Positions 48,169 to 60,608 of a DNA stretch of 64,000 nt are shown in pieces. Under the pieces are notes generated by a model that searched no databases, was not told the DNA's origin, and saw only the letters and a program-made list of their open reading frames with translations. Each line of letters opens with the position of its first letter. Position 1 is the stretch's first letter. The translations under genes and the position numbers were made by a program. The stretch lies in NCBI GenBank assembly GCA_013396915.1, contig VWZL01000904.1, positions 575,892 to 639,891 on the forward strand, read 5' to 3'. The stretch is from Stercorarius parasiticus. Lineage: Eukaryota; Chordata; Aves; Charadriiformes; Stercorariidae.

Positions 48169-48223
48169 TCCATGTAAGCCAGAAATCATAGCAATCTGCT
48201 GCTTGTTTCATGGCTTACATGGA
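48169..48223. other. 55-bp hairpin with a perfect 13-bp stem
   Basis: TCCATGTAAGCCA (48169-48181) and TGGCTTACATGGA (48211-48223) are exact reverse complements. Inside, AA (48184-48185) can pair with TT (48207-48208) and CA (48187-48188) with TG (48204-48205), leaving a loop of about 15 bases. The neighbourhood shows no transposon features or target-site duplication. It could be a small palindromic relic, a precursor-like hairpin or chance. Strand is undetermined. Confidence 0.45.
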
Positions 48224-51007
48224 ATGACTTTTCTGGTCTCAGTCCCATTCTCTGAGGACAAATGACCGCATCATTAAAAAAAAAAAAAAATTAACACTTG
48301 CTAATGTCCTTTGAATAAAGAATTCTGAGAAGCCAACAAACAAATGCCTTTTTCAGCATCTCTGAATTTAGCACCTCTCCTTTCTTTTAAGATTTCAAGT
48401 TCTTTGTAGTTTCCTTTATGCCAGCAGTTAACCTTCTCTCTGGATAAATATCAAAATCCATCTGTGTGAGAGCTGCTAGGCTTGTGTTAGCATTATTGGG
48501 TGTCACTTCAGTATGACAGTGTGCCTTAGTGTTTTTTAGCTTATGGTAGATTCATCTTGTTTCAGTTGCACTTGCCTAGTGAGGGTTACCTGTATGCTGT
48601 CCTTTCATGAAAGCAGGGTCCTGGAGCCATCTCTGATCTGTAGGGACCACTTGCAATCTCAGAACTCTGTCCTGAAAAGGTGCCGTTCTGAGCTTGTTGG
48701 CACTGAGTGTTAACAGTTACCTGTCTAGGTAAACGTTATATTAAAGGGATATTAAAAATATTTAAGAATATGTATGTTTCCAGAAGATTTCTCCATCTAA
48801 TTGCTCCATTCCTCACAGATAAAAAGTTTCTACATTTCCTCCCTGATTCAATTTCCTAACTTTTCTGGTGCTTGCTTTCTTTTACTTAGATGGGAGTCTT
48901 TGACAGGCTCATTCTTATATTTCCCCCTACCTCACATTGCATCAACTTTAAACGGTTGACACACTCCCTTTGTCCTCCTCCTAGGAGTTCCCTAGTATGG
49001 GAATAAGCCTCCCGTCTTTATCTCTCCTGGAGAACCTTTCTGCGACTTCCTCAGATTCCTTGAGTCTTCCACTTCCTTTTGCTGCTTCTTCCAAATCTTT
49101 CCACCTCCACTCACCTGAGACCGAGGCTTGCAAAATTCTGCATTAATAATTGACTAAAATGATTCTGTCTTGGACTATTTTCCATTTATAACAAATTTGG
49201 TCTGATTACCACAGATAGAAGTCATTAAAGCTTAATGATCCTTGATTCCCATTCCCCACCCAAATGCCAGTTGGCTAACACACATCACTAACCTCTTAGC
49301 AACGGAGAAGGCACTCCTGATATAACCTGGGCATGGATCGACAGATACTCTAAACTGTTGCACTTGATTTATTCAATATTTAAAGCCTCATTAAACAGTG
49401 TTAGGAAGTTCTGTTCTGGCACCTTAAGGAAGATTTGGGTTTGGAAGATTCCTTTACATACAGCTACCTTGATTATAAGCAGACATCTGAAAACATGACT
49501 GTATATTGACAATAAAGGTGAATCTAGTACTGTCGCTTTTAAAATGTAGAGAACAAAGGACAATTTTTTAAGATGCATTGTTTCACCTTGTCACTGTATT
49601 ATATCCAGTATAAGTTTCCCTACTGTAACCATTTTTGGTTTTACTTTTTGTATCAAAGCCCCACAAGTGTACAGTACTTAGGTCTGAAGTGTTTTTGAAA
49701 CGGTTGTAAAGAAATAAGAGAAACAATATCCATTTTAGTTAAAGAAAAAAATGAGAGCTGCTTGACAAATTAGCTAGATTATTTCCTGGGTATAATAATC
49801 TAGAATAAGATTAACATGCTATCTTGAGTGCAGTGTTGGTTCAGTAGCATCTGACTTCTAACTGATGATATCATGAGTGCAGTACTCTATTCCCAAGGTG
49901 AAATCTGAAACATTGAACTGGAAACAAAATGTCTAGATACAATAACTGTCTATCAGAATGTACCTTTCAGATTTAAGAATGTGGTTTGGGAGCCACTTAC
50001 AAGAGTTAAATTAAGAATTTTATGCTCAAGTGTTGGCCTTCCCTTGAACAAAACAAAACTGTTTTGAAGTTCTAATATCCTAAATGTCCAAGTTAACTCA
50101 TTGAATATAGGGAAGAGACAAATTTCACTTAATTATTTAATTTACTAAGTGTTAAGCATATTAAGTACTGAAAGTCACGATTGCAGTTTGTAATGTAAGG
50201 AAGCCAGACACTTTGCAGTCTTCTTTCATTCTTGGGTCATTTTTTCTCTGTTTTACCAATAAACATAATTCTCAGGATGGGCTGAACATTAAGATAAATG
50301 TGGTTATACAAATTTTACTTACAAAGAAATAACTGATATTTTCCTTTTTACCTTGCACCGGTACATAATTTAATTGAAATTTGTTCTAAAATACTTCTGT
50401 GCAAAAGTTAGATTAAATTCTCCATTAAGCCTGAGTTCTGAGAATATTTAAAAAAAAAAAGTTTATAAATATATGTATATTTTGAACTAAGATTTCTATA
50501 TAATATATTCAATCTCTTTAATACCTTCTAATCATAGCATTTAAGATAGTACTGAGCAGCTGCACTACTTAAGAAAAAAAATACTGAAAGAATTTAGATC
50601 AATTAGAAGTGGTCTAAAAGCATATGGTTTGTCATTAATGCCTGTTTTTAAAGGTGTGTACATAAATATTCCTCTGTTTGCAGAGACAATGGATCCTGTT
50701 GTAGTTAGTTAAGGGTTGGTCAAAATCATGATGGGGGGTTGGGGAACCAAATATCAAATTTACAAGGAAGGTGATATGCATACTATTACCCCTTAGTCTT
50801 TGCTTTCTGTCAAATTTTGTTAAGCTTGCTGTGACCTACTTTAGAGTCTTATGACAAGATTAAGAATTCCAGTGAATTCTATGTTGCAGGCTACAGTAGT
50901 TTTAGCACTTATGTTTACATTACCACTTTTGTCTTTCTGGGAGTAATACACAAGTTTCCCATTGTAAGCCTTTGATTAAGTCCTTGATTCAGTTTCCTGT
51001 ACTGATT

Positions 51008-51118
51008 CTTGTTTTTTCTTTGTTTGTTGGGGTTTTTTTGATTGTGGGTTGTTGTTGAGGGGTTTTTTTTTGTCTTGTTTGTTTGGTTTTGGCTTTGTTT
51101 GTTTGGTTTTTTTTTTCT
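51008..51118 (+). repeat. G/T-rich low-complexity tract
   Basis: The + strand is almost free of A and C for more than 100 bp, with runs of T and repeated TTTGTTTG and GGTTTT units. It resembles a decayed (TTTG)n or (GTTT)n simple repeat. The frame through it (51049 onward) is therefore composed of F, G, L and V and is not a protein signal. Confidence 0.85.
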
Positions 51119-54094
51119 TAATTAAGAGAATACTGTCTTGTTTTGGAGGTTTTGAATTTCTAAGTTATATCAGGCAAAATACTGCAGCTGCGGGTTCACA
51201 CCATCCGTTCTGTCAGTCAGCTTTACGTTATGAATTGCAGGGCAAACCCAACTGGAAACATTTGTTTTGTACCAAAATTTTGTAAGTTGTTGCCAGAATA
51301 TTGTTTTTGTGACCAGGGCTATGACAAAGCCTGGTAGTGTCTTTGCTTTTCCCATCTTGGTTATGCTAGAAATATGAGAAAAGCGAGAGCCATATATGTG
51401 AACCATAGCCAATCTGACATTTGGGTATTCATGGCTGTACGGCAGAATGTAATGTCTTGCAGAGATACCAAAGTGACTCTGAAAGACCTCTCTTAAGTAC
51501 CAAAATTAAGAGTAGATACCTTTTTATGGTGAGTAGGCATGACTTAATTAGTCTGCTGAGAAATGGGTGTATTAGTGGCTATTCTGCCACTTGTGCTGTT
51601 CCTTCAAGCTACTTCACTAGGAATCAGCATAGGTAATTCTGTATGGGCCCCGTGTTGTAATTTGTGAATAATCCATAGTTTTGAAAAGCATAAATTATCA
51701 GCTCCTGTGCATTAATAATTTTATAGTTGAAAAAAATTGGAATTAAGTATGCAATTCTAAATTGCAGAAGGTACACTTCCGAAGATGGAAAGGTATTGTG
51801 TTTCTTTTAATGAGAGGAGTCAAAACTGGAAAGCATCTTTCTCATTCACTACTACCCTAAATTCAGGAGGGATGAAATAAAATACACACATCTGAATTGG
51901 CCCAGTTTTTGCTCTACCATACTTTTGTTAGCTTTCGTGTTGCTAAAACCAGAGACCTTTCCTTTTTTCATTGATTTTGGAATAAACTAAAAGGACCTTA
52001 AGAATTATTAAAGGAAAAAAAGAAACTATCCTAAAACATAAAAGCCAGAACACCGTTGTCCTGTCACCTAATTCTGCTTCCCATTCCTAGCCGTACAAGT
52101 TTTAAATAGGGCTAATGTTGATGAAACCAGGTCAATCCTGAATATTTTATGTAAATCTCTAGTCCTGATGGAGTACGTTCATAGCTCAAAAGCCTACCTG
52201 GGCAAAGCAAGGTGCAAGGTTGAATCATTAAGATGATATTTTAGCCCTGATTTGGCATGCACTTGCCCTACATTACAATAATTCCATTAATCAGTTTTGT
52301 ATTTTGGGGTTACGGAGACCAACGTCCACACTTCCCCTCAGGCCCTTTCTGTGTCCTAAGTACTACTGCGCTGCTTTTACAAAGGCACAAACTAACAGTC
52401 TCCTCAGTTTAACTTTTAATTCACCCATCACTGTTTGATCGCTCCTTTTACTGGGTGTTTCTTGCTATGTGACAATGTTGGTGGTTATTTCAGTCCTTAA
52501 AAAGAAAAAAAGGAGAGGAAGGAATTGAAACAGTAAAATAGAAACAGTAGAGCAGATGAAAATAAACAAATGTAATTTTATAATCAGCACGCTAGATTTT
52601 TTTTCAGAAAAGGTGAAGTGTTGGTAGGGGTATTTCCACATAAAATTCATCTTCTCGTGTCTAATCCAGTTGAAATATAAAGGCTGCGAATTCCACAGGA
52701 TGTACTTGAACAAGAATATTCTGTTTTGGCTCGCATGACACCTCGAGTTCTTTTGGAGAACGAAAGCATAAAATCGTCTAATTTCTGTACTTTTTACAAA
52801 ACAAGTATAAAAAGTCACAACACGCTACTTCACTGATTTCGCTCATGTGTAATTTCCTTTCTGTGACACTTGAGGGGTTTACATGCAAGACTTCAAGGAT
52901 TAGGCAGGATTATGTTGGTCACATAATGGTATCTCTTTCTGGCACAACAAGTAACCAAACCACCAATGAGTGTAATTATCATAGCCATTAACATTGCTGC
53001 TGGTTGGAACTAAAGAATTTCAGAGCAAGCCCAGCAGTTGGTTGTTGGCTGACCTTTCAGATAATCCTAGTGAAGTGGAAAAGAGATTCCTTTTAATTAG
53101 GATGGCAATTTTAGAGTTAATAAACTGCATATTTTTTATAAGTGAGCTGAGTGGACTATAGTTAAATTCTTTAAGAAAATTAGAAGCAATGTTGCAAGCC
53201 TTGGTATGCCTCTTACTGTCCTCTTCCTCCCCAAGTTTAACTGTTTACTGGGTTGCAGATACTTTCCTACTCCATAAAATGTCATTTTTCTCTGATTTGG
53301 TCTCTTCAATTCGTTGTTAGGAAGAATAAACCCACTACAGGCTAAGTGTGTTACTGATCATTTACACACCTGTAATAGTTTTGATTAGCGTGCAGGATTA
53401 GGATTCGGATCAAGACCTGCTCCTGAATCAAATCCAAAACAGTGTTTATTCCTGTGTGGTGCTCCCAGTGATTCTATATTTGAGTTGATATCTCAGCTAC
53501 TTACATTTGGAGGTCTCAGGCAAATGATTTTTTGAGAGAGGAAAGGGGGATAATGCAGAAGTCATATATTTGTTTTAAAGCCAGATAAATCTAAGGAAAC
53601 TTACTGTTGTTTTTAAAGTATGTTTGTGCTTAGCCATCTTCAGATTCAGCATTTGGCTTGGCTCTCAGCAACTGGTACTCTTCAGTATCTTTCATTTAAA
53701 AAGAAGAAATCTCCATATATTAGACATGCTGCATGATGTTGATTTTATCAGTCCTAAGGGCTTGTTTCACTCAATTTTAAAAACGTCCTTGCAGTCTACT
53801 GATTGTCTAATTTACATTTTCAACACCTATATATTGCAACTTAAGCTGAAGTTGATATCAGAAACTGCTTGGTGGAGTATAGGAACTGAACAACTGCTAA
53901 GCTGGATCAAGCTACAGATGTCCCTTACCTGTCCATTAATCCTCTATTGGGAAAGTGTGTAAGAAATGAGGGAAGCAGATTTAACCATAGTTTTTAGAGA
54001 CTTCCAAAGCCAAAGGGTGCATTAGGATTGTTGTACTTAAGCCCTCCTATATCTGTAACCCCTTTTTAAAACTTCTCCTATTTTTGACCTTCAC

Positions 54095-54305
54095 AGCATT
54101 CTGTGGCAACGATGTTCCATAACTTCATTCTGCCTTTATGAAAATATTATTTGATTCACTTCAAACCTGCTGCCAGATCATTCATTCCTTGCAGTTTTTG
54201 TGCTTTGAGGAGAAGGGGACAATAATTCCATGTTCATTTCCCATGTAGTTTCTGATTTGTATACCTCTGTAGTATCTCGTCAGATGTCTTTTCCAAGCTC
54301 AGTTC
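54095..54305 (-). mobile_element. Ancient amniote CR1/L3-like LINE fragment
   Basis: Read on the + strand as antisense, the blocks follow the old CR1/L3 3' region known from turtles, crocodilians and mammals: ATGTTCCATAACTTCATTCTGC, TTTATGAAAATATTATTTGAT, CAAACCTGCTGCC, GTGCTTTGAGGAGAAGGGG, ACAATAATTCCATGTTCATT, TATACCTCTGTAGTATCTC, GTCAGATGTCTTTTCCAAGC. It differs clearly from the young avian CR1 copies elsewhere in the window. No frame survives. The 5' part and the terminal repeat are not visible. Confidence 0.65.
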
Positions 54306-55959
54306 TTTATACTGTAGTGGAAGATGATGCATGCCTCTGATGAGTCTTCCTTCTTGTTCCATTTATTTCAAAAATGTGGAACAGAATTTTGTGCAAGTGA
54401 GGTCTTCGACATGGAGTCTGGTAGTGGCAGAACTTCTGAATACTGCAGCAATTGGTTTTATATACGCTTTGGAACTTTGCACATACTATGCATTGTTTTT
54501 CATGTGCCACTTGCCATAAAACAACTCTGTTTAAGTGGAGTTTTGCTTATACCTTGACTGTAGGGTTTTTCTTTGCTTGTTTATTGTCATGGTGGCAGCT
54601 ATAGCTGTTGTCTAAAGCAGTGACCTTTGAGATAGACCATAGGATAGGCTAGAGGTGGTCCTCTTGGTGCATATAAAAACTCTGACTTATCTGCTTGGTG
54701 TGTCTTGTTCCTGCTTCTATGGGTAATGTTACTGCCAGATTCTGAAAGAATTTTTTTCTTAGGCTAGACTGGTAGGAACCATGGTTTCTTCACTTGTTTT
54801 TTTGCCTTGTGGATTCCTAAGCCACCGTCATTGCTGTTGGGCAATACTGCTTTCTTCCTGCAGCACCTACAGCTGCGACTTGGTCTTTGAAAGAAGAAAA
54901 CTGGGTATTTAATTGTGGTAAATTATTTTTATCAGCTTTTATTTGAGGAATAAATTGCTTTCTGAGATCTTAGCATTCATAGCAGAGAGGAAAACCTCAT
55001 ATAAGGAATTCCCAGGGTAATTTGCAACAATTTGTCTTTACTTTCTTTGTGGAAAGTGCAATTTTTTGCATTAACTGCAGGACACTGACAAGATACTTTA
55101 TGGTACAGTAGCATACGTAATTATTGTTTTTGTTTTTAAAATCGACAATAGTAAGGTCTGAGTGATTTATTCCTGCCAATTAGTTTCTTAATTCATATGC
55201 CCTTTCTAAGGATGTTCCAATAAAAAGTAAAAAGCCCAATAAATTTGGAACTAATATCTGAAAGCAGATGTTAAAAATAAAATTTGTAATGGCTGTGCAA
55301 TGGAAAAAATCCATTCGTACTCCTCTACCTGACCAAATAATTTGTTTAACCATCTGCATAACAACCAAAGGTGTGACCACCATAGTTTATCACTTAGTAA
55401 ATGTTCATTTGCATAAAATTTACTTATTTCTAGAATCTATTTTTGTAAGGGGTCTTCTGCTTGAGTTCCATATTCTTGTTTCAGAAGGGCTTTTCAAGTA
55501 TGGAAGGAAAATACAGCTTTGTCCTCTCCTTACTGCAGATCATGGATAAATCCCATGAGGTCTCTTTTATTCTAACCGTATCCCCAGGAGGCTATTAATT
55601 ATAGGGGAATAAAAAAATTAAGAAAATGAATGATTTAAACTTAGTGTAATAATTATATCAGCTGTGTGTGATACGATGTGATGGGCCTCTTGATGAATTG
55701 TGGCACTGTGGCCATGTCTAGCCCTGGGAGTTGCTGTTTGTTTGCTGTCCCTCCTCGGGAGCAGTGCCTTCCAGAGCAGCAGCATCCTGGGAGGAGGCTC
55801 TGCTCTGCTTTGCTGCTGGTTTTGCCTTGACTTCCATTTCCCTTCATTCCCTGCCTTGTCCATGCCCCTTTCAAGTGAAGTTTGGCAGCTTTTTTTCCTT
55901 GAAGTCTGTGAGTTTTGTACCTCAGTTCAGTGCAAAACAAGCACATAATGTGGCTTAAT

Positions 55960-56112
55960 GATGTGGACAGCGGCCAAGTGGATAGATTGCAAATCTGCTT
56001 GATTTGAGTTAGCTTATTTCAGCTTTGTTCCTAACCTGCTGGCAGACACTGGGCTGATACAAGTCTTTTTACCCATCTCTGCTCATGTTTCTTACTTACA
56101 ATATGGAGTTTT
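55960..56112 (+). mobile_element. MIR-like (CORE-SINE) relic
   Basis: This is the clearest of the MIR-like copies. GATGTGGACAGCGGCC, GTTCCTAACCTGCTGG, CAGACACTGGGCTGATACAAG, TCTTTTTACCCATCTCTGCTC and ATGTTTCTTACTTACAATATGG follow the MIR order GTGGACAGAGC, CCACTGACCTGCTG, GACCTTGGGCAAGTC, ACTTCACCTCTCTGTGCCTC, AGTTTCCCCATCTGTAAAATGG. Divergence is high but co-linear over about 150 bp. Confidence 0.6.
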
Positions 56113-59100
56113 TACTTCTTGTGTTTTGTGTTCCTGTGTTTTACCTGTGTCTGGTTTGCCTGGGACTGCCCAGCTGCTTGTCAAGACCTTGATTAGTTTC
56201 ACTCAGGAAGTATTTCATGGTGCAGGATTATAATGTGTGTCTCCCAGTACTAATTTCTCTAATATCTCAGAAATACATCACTGTTTTCCATACTTTCCTG
56301 GACCTGGGTTCTCCCAAACGTATTCCTAGGCTTCTGTGCTAAATCTAGAGGAAGGGATACGGAGAGAATTGTTACAATGGCAGTTATTTTTAGGGACTCT
56401 CCCCATGTGTTAAAACCCCAAAAAATTGTCTTGTCTCTTGAAGAACTCATACATAAAAAGATAAATGTTCAGATGCAGCAATGAATCGTAATACAAACAT
56501 TTAAAACGGACAGTTTGCTTATACACTTCCTTCCCCCCATTACATCAACCAGAACAACGGCCCCCTTCTCAGCAAAATTCATTATCCTAATTGGTTGCAT
56601 ATACTTTTTGGATACATTTTTCTCATGCTCTTTTGTGCTCTTATAAGCAGTCACCAACTGAACCTAAACTCTCTTCATCCTTGATTTTGGAGTAACAGGC
56701 ACAGTTCCTAAGCAAGCATGAGCAGAATGTGATTTTTCAAGAGGATCTTACACTTGCACTTCTGAAAGTGCACTGTAACACCACAGAGATACCATTAAAA
56801 AGGATACATCCAGGTAGTTGTTTGTTTTTATTTTTCAAAGCTTTGATTAGGAAAAAAAGTGTATGCACTTGTTACATTTCTGTTTGGTCATACATTTTAA
56901 GATACTTGTGGGATTATGTTAAATATCCCTGAAGTTTTAACTTTATGGAGATTATGGATTAGTGATGGAACTCTGCAGGCTACACTGAATAAATACACTG
57001 AATTCTGCTGGCTCAACTATTGAAATCAGGCTGAAAAGTGCAGTGGTTATTTCCAACCATTAAACCTAATAAACCAGCTTAAAGCCAGAGCGGGATGTGT
57101 AAACTTGCGTTCAGCAGTCTCTTGAGGATTTTCACAAGAGAAAGTAGTTTTGCTTTACTAAGTGCTGATAGCTGTATTCCAGTATATTTGAAGCGCCTCT
57201 CAGTTACACTAGATGAAGAAAGTTCTGCCTCATTTAAGATAAAAAACATGTGCCAGGTTACTTGTAAGTGATTTGTAATCATTGTCTTCCGTAGTTGCAC
57301 TTAATTCCACGCTTTGCCTAACTGTCCTGTCTTTCAAGAGGTTTTCTGATACCGAGTTCCTATCTACGTAGAATTGGCTGACCTGTAGGACAGGCTACAG
57401 AAGTTCAAAATTACAGTCTATTTTTAATGTTAGCTAAATTGCACAATTTGTTTATTGCATCAGTTGGTAGGGTTTTTGTTTCATTACTGAAGAAATGATT
57501 ACTCATGATTTAAACCATATTCCAATAATTTTTGATGTGCAGCAAAAAATTGTCATTTAATAAATATGCATTGTAAGTAGCAATGTGGTTAAGGCTCATA
57601 GCTTATAAAAGCAGAATAATTTCTTGAGTTATAGACTGCTAGAGAGAACATTGCAGGTAGGTTAGAGTCAAATCAAACAGAACTCTTAGTGGTAAAATGA
57701 AAATACTTAAATTTATAATGAAATGGTTGAATGTTTGAGAAATACAGATTACCAGGAGGCTAAAACTCATCTAAAATATAATGATACCAGACAAGCTGAA
57801 AGGCAATGGCATTGAAAATTGCAGGGTGTGTTGATTTTATTATCTTTTGTTGTATTTTTGTGTTTGTGTGTTTGAGTTCCACTGGTTTTCCAGTGATGCT
57901 TTTTATTGTCTTCCACAGATGGCAGGTCAAGCACAGAGTTAAACTCTGCTCTTCCAAAGGAAATAGAAGAAAACTGCATAGTGTTTCCTCTATAAGGTCA
58001 TTTGATGGACTTGTCTTTTAGAAAAATGTTACTGTAGAAAATGGGTGCTCTCTCTTTTGTATTAGTGAAGAAAACCTGTGCTCTGCTCTTCTTGGCTTCC
58101 TTGAATGCTATTTATTACTTGAATGGGAGTGAACAGTGAAATATTAAGGGGAAACCAGTCTCATTTGCCAAACTTTTTGATAACAAACACATGGAGTTTC
58201 TCAGCTACTGCACTGTTGTTGTCTAACAGTGTTCCCCTTGGGTGGCTCAGGTAGTTGGTGAAGAGTGATGCTGCAGCTTGCACACTGGTCTTGGTTTTTT
58301 TACAGTTCACAAGACTACAGCTCTTCTGAGGTTGGGTTTGCATGGTGCTATTTGCCATTCGTTTAAAGGCTGTGAAATAATAGCCCCTGAGTTTGGAGCA
58401 GTATGTTGTGTTATAATGCTTTAGGGGAAGAAGGAGGAGAATGGGGAAATGTGTGGTCATTAGAGTTTGGACCATACCCAGTGTTCTTGCGTTAAGTCAG
58501 CATTAAATTGTAAGGATGTACTCATCTATTCAAGGCTTACTTTAAAACCTTCTTGTTGTTCTGAAAACAGTTAAGTGTTTTCTGGGAGATCTCTCCTGTG
58601 TCTATAATTATGCGAGACATCAAGTTTTCCCATTAAATTTATGCTGGGATATGACAGATAACCACCAAACCTTCCGGCATGTACAAAAGCATCACCATAG
58701 ATCTGGATTCGAAATCATATAGAACTTTGTGTCTCTTAAATTTAACTTTTCGGAGGTTTTGGTGAGCACTACCTCATGCTTTAATGAGGTCCAAAATGCA
58801 ATGAAGAGTTGTCATGATACCCTGATATCTGCAATCACAGGGTTTTGTTGGCTTCGATGGACCTCAAATAATGCACTTGTGCGGTGAATACATTAACCTC
58901 CTTTTTTTACCATACCTGACACTTACAGGAAGTTACAAAAAACCCTGGTGGTTTATTTTATTTTAATCGGAAACTTTCATTCCCCAAATGCTATGAACGA
59001 AATCTGAATATTTTTTTCAAGTTGAAGTTAAATAGCAATAACTCTTTTCCTTGATCATGCTATTAAAAATTAAGGCAATTACTTAACAAAGTTTGAAAAT

Positions 59101-59500
59101 GCTTAGAACTCTGGAAATACTTAGTCTTAATAAAAGTCATAGTGAATAACGTAGTTATTTTTAACTAAAGAAGGTTGTTCTCATAGATAATGTCATTTTA
59201 ACATAATCTACTTTTTTCCACTTACTCCTTTCTATTAGCTGGATTTTTAAGCTATTGCTGTTTCTAAGTAATGAAGGGAAATGACACTTAATCCACATTT
59301 ACTGTTCAAGATGGCAGTCTTCCTGCATTGATACTGCACATGTAGCTCTGCTTTAGGGAATTGTAAGTGAGACCAGCTGGTTGAACTGGATGTAGACTTC
59401 CTTTATTATATTTTGATTGAATGCATGAAATCTATACCTGATTGTACTGAGTCCACCTCGCCTTCTGCCGTGATGCCTCTGACAGGTTTTACATTGACAT

Positions 59501-59520
59501 TCCTTCTCTCTAGAGAAGGA
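59501..59520. repeat. 20-bp near-perfect palindrome
   Basis: TCCTTCTCT and AGAGAAGGA are exact reverse complements separated by CT. A short palindrome of this size may be chance. Confidence 0.8.
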
Positions 59521-60585
59521 GACTCGTGATCAAATTCATAGGGAGGAGCTGTATCATCTATTTGTAGACTCTAAGGTGTACTAGATTTTCTAGACTTGTA
59601 AAGACCTGTTTGTTTTATTTTCTTTTTACTTTTAAATTCCTGGTTCCAGAACTAATGCAAATCAGGAAGTTGCTTTTAGCAGGGACAAGATGTAGACATA
59701 ACAAGATGCAGCAGGAGTTCAAGAAATATAGAGGGCTTAGCTAGCTATTTGATAGAAGAAAAAGAACAATTAGTGAAATCTCATACCTGCAAGGACAGGG
59801 ACCCTGGTGGTACATGCTGAATTATTCCTGTTTTGGTGTTCTAGATTTGCGTCCATTCTCAACAGCAAATAGGTGCTCCAGGAAGCCGTCACTTGTTAAT
59901 TTAGTGCTCTTTCCTTAGATATAGTGCTTAATAACTAGGATACCCAAAGGAAAGAGCAAATATGTTCACAGGTGTTGGGGGAACCAATCAAGCTATCAAA
60001 GAGATGCTAAGGTTCCTTCCAGTAGCTGAGATGCAGGATGAGGAGAGCTTGACAAATGTTCAGACAGACACACTAAACTGATTATCTATGTTAAAATAGC
60101 TCTATGGTTTTTGGCGGCATTGTAATCGGGGATTTGAAAGCGATTACCTTGCTGAATTCAAATGTTGAGGCCAGCACAGGAGGGAATACATTCTGCTGCA
60201 GCTCTGTGTCCTTTGTGTATTTCAGACTTTTGGCATTTGCCTTATCTGTATAGGTAGCTGATGCTATTAGCAGTTTCAGATGGTTTTGTTTTGTTTTTCA
60301 GACAACTGAAGAACAGTTGTACATAACTTTTCTACTTCATATAGTATTCTCAAAGTTTGGACATTGACACAAAATTTTTTTATGTTTTTTGAAGTGCCTT
60401 GAGGTATTTTCATGAATAGCTGTTCAATAAATGTTCTTATTAGGAAAATTCCACATGAGCATTCATCTCTTAAGGACAATTCACTGCTGCCCATGAGCAG
60501 CACTTGAGAGGTTTAAAAGCCACATGTGGCTCAGGAGTCCTGAACTGTCATCATCTGAGCTATGCATTTGATCCTTTTAATTGTG

Positions 60586-60608
60586 GTGTACGTACGCATA
60601 CGTATGCA
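60586..60608. repeat. 23-bp alternating purine-pyrimidine tract with two palindromes
   Basis: From GTGTACGTACGC through ATACGTATGCA every step alternates purine and pyrimidine. It includes the 8-bp palindrome GTACGTAC (60588-60595) and the 12-bp palindrome GCATACGTATGC (60596-60607), and keeps four CpG dinucleotides. Such tracts can adopt Z-DNA. Confidence 0.9.

Larger units (their letters stand above)
42037..54094. other. Non-coding stretch, no gene recognised
   Basis: About 12 kb with no named interspersed repeat that I can support. It contains an 85-bp tandem duplication (44875-45044), an isolated exact octamer (ATGCAAAT, 46888-46895), a perfect 13-bp hairpin (48169-48223), an A15 run (48276-48290) and a G/T low-complexity tract (51008-51118). 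The 142-codon frame at 43145-43573 and the 122-codon frame at 47356-47724 show no family resemblance and are considered chance. Confidence 0.55.
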
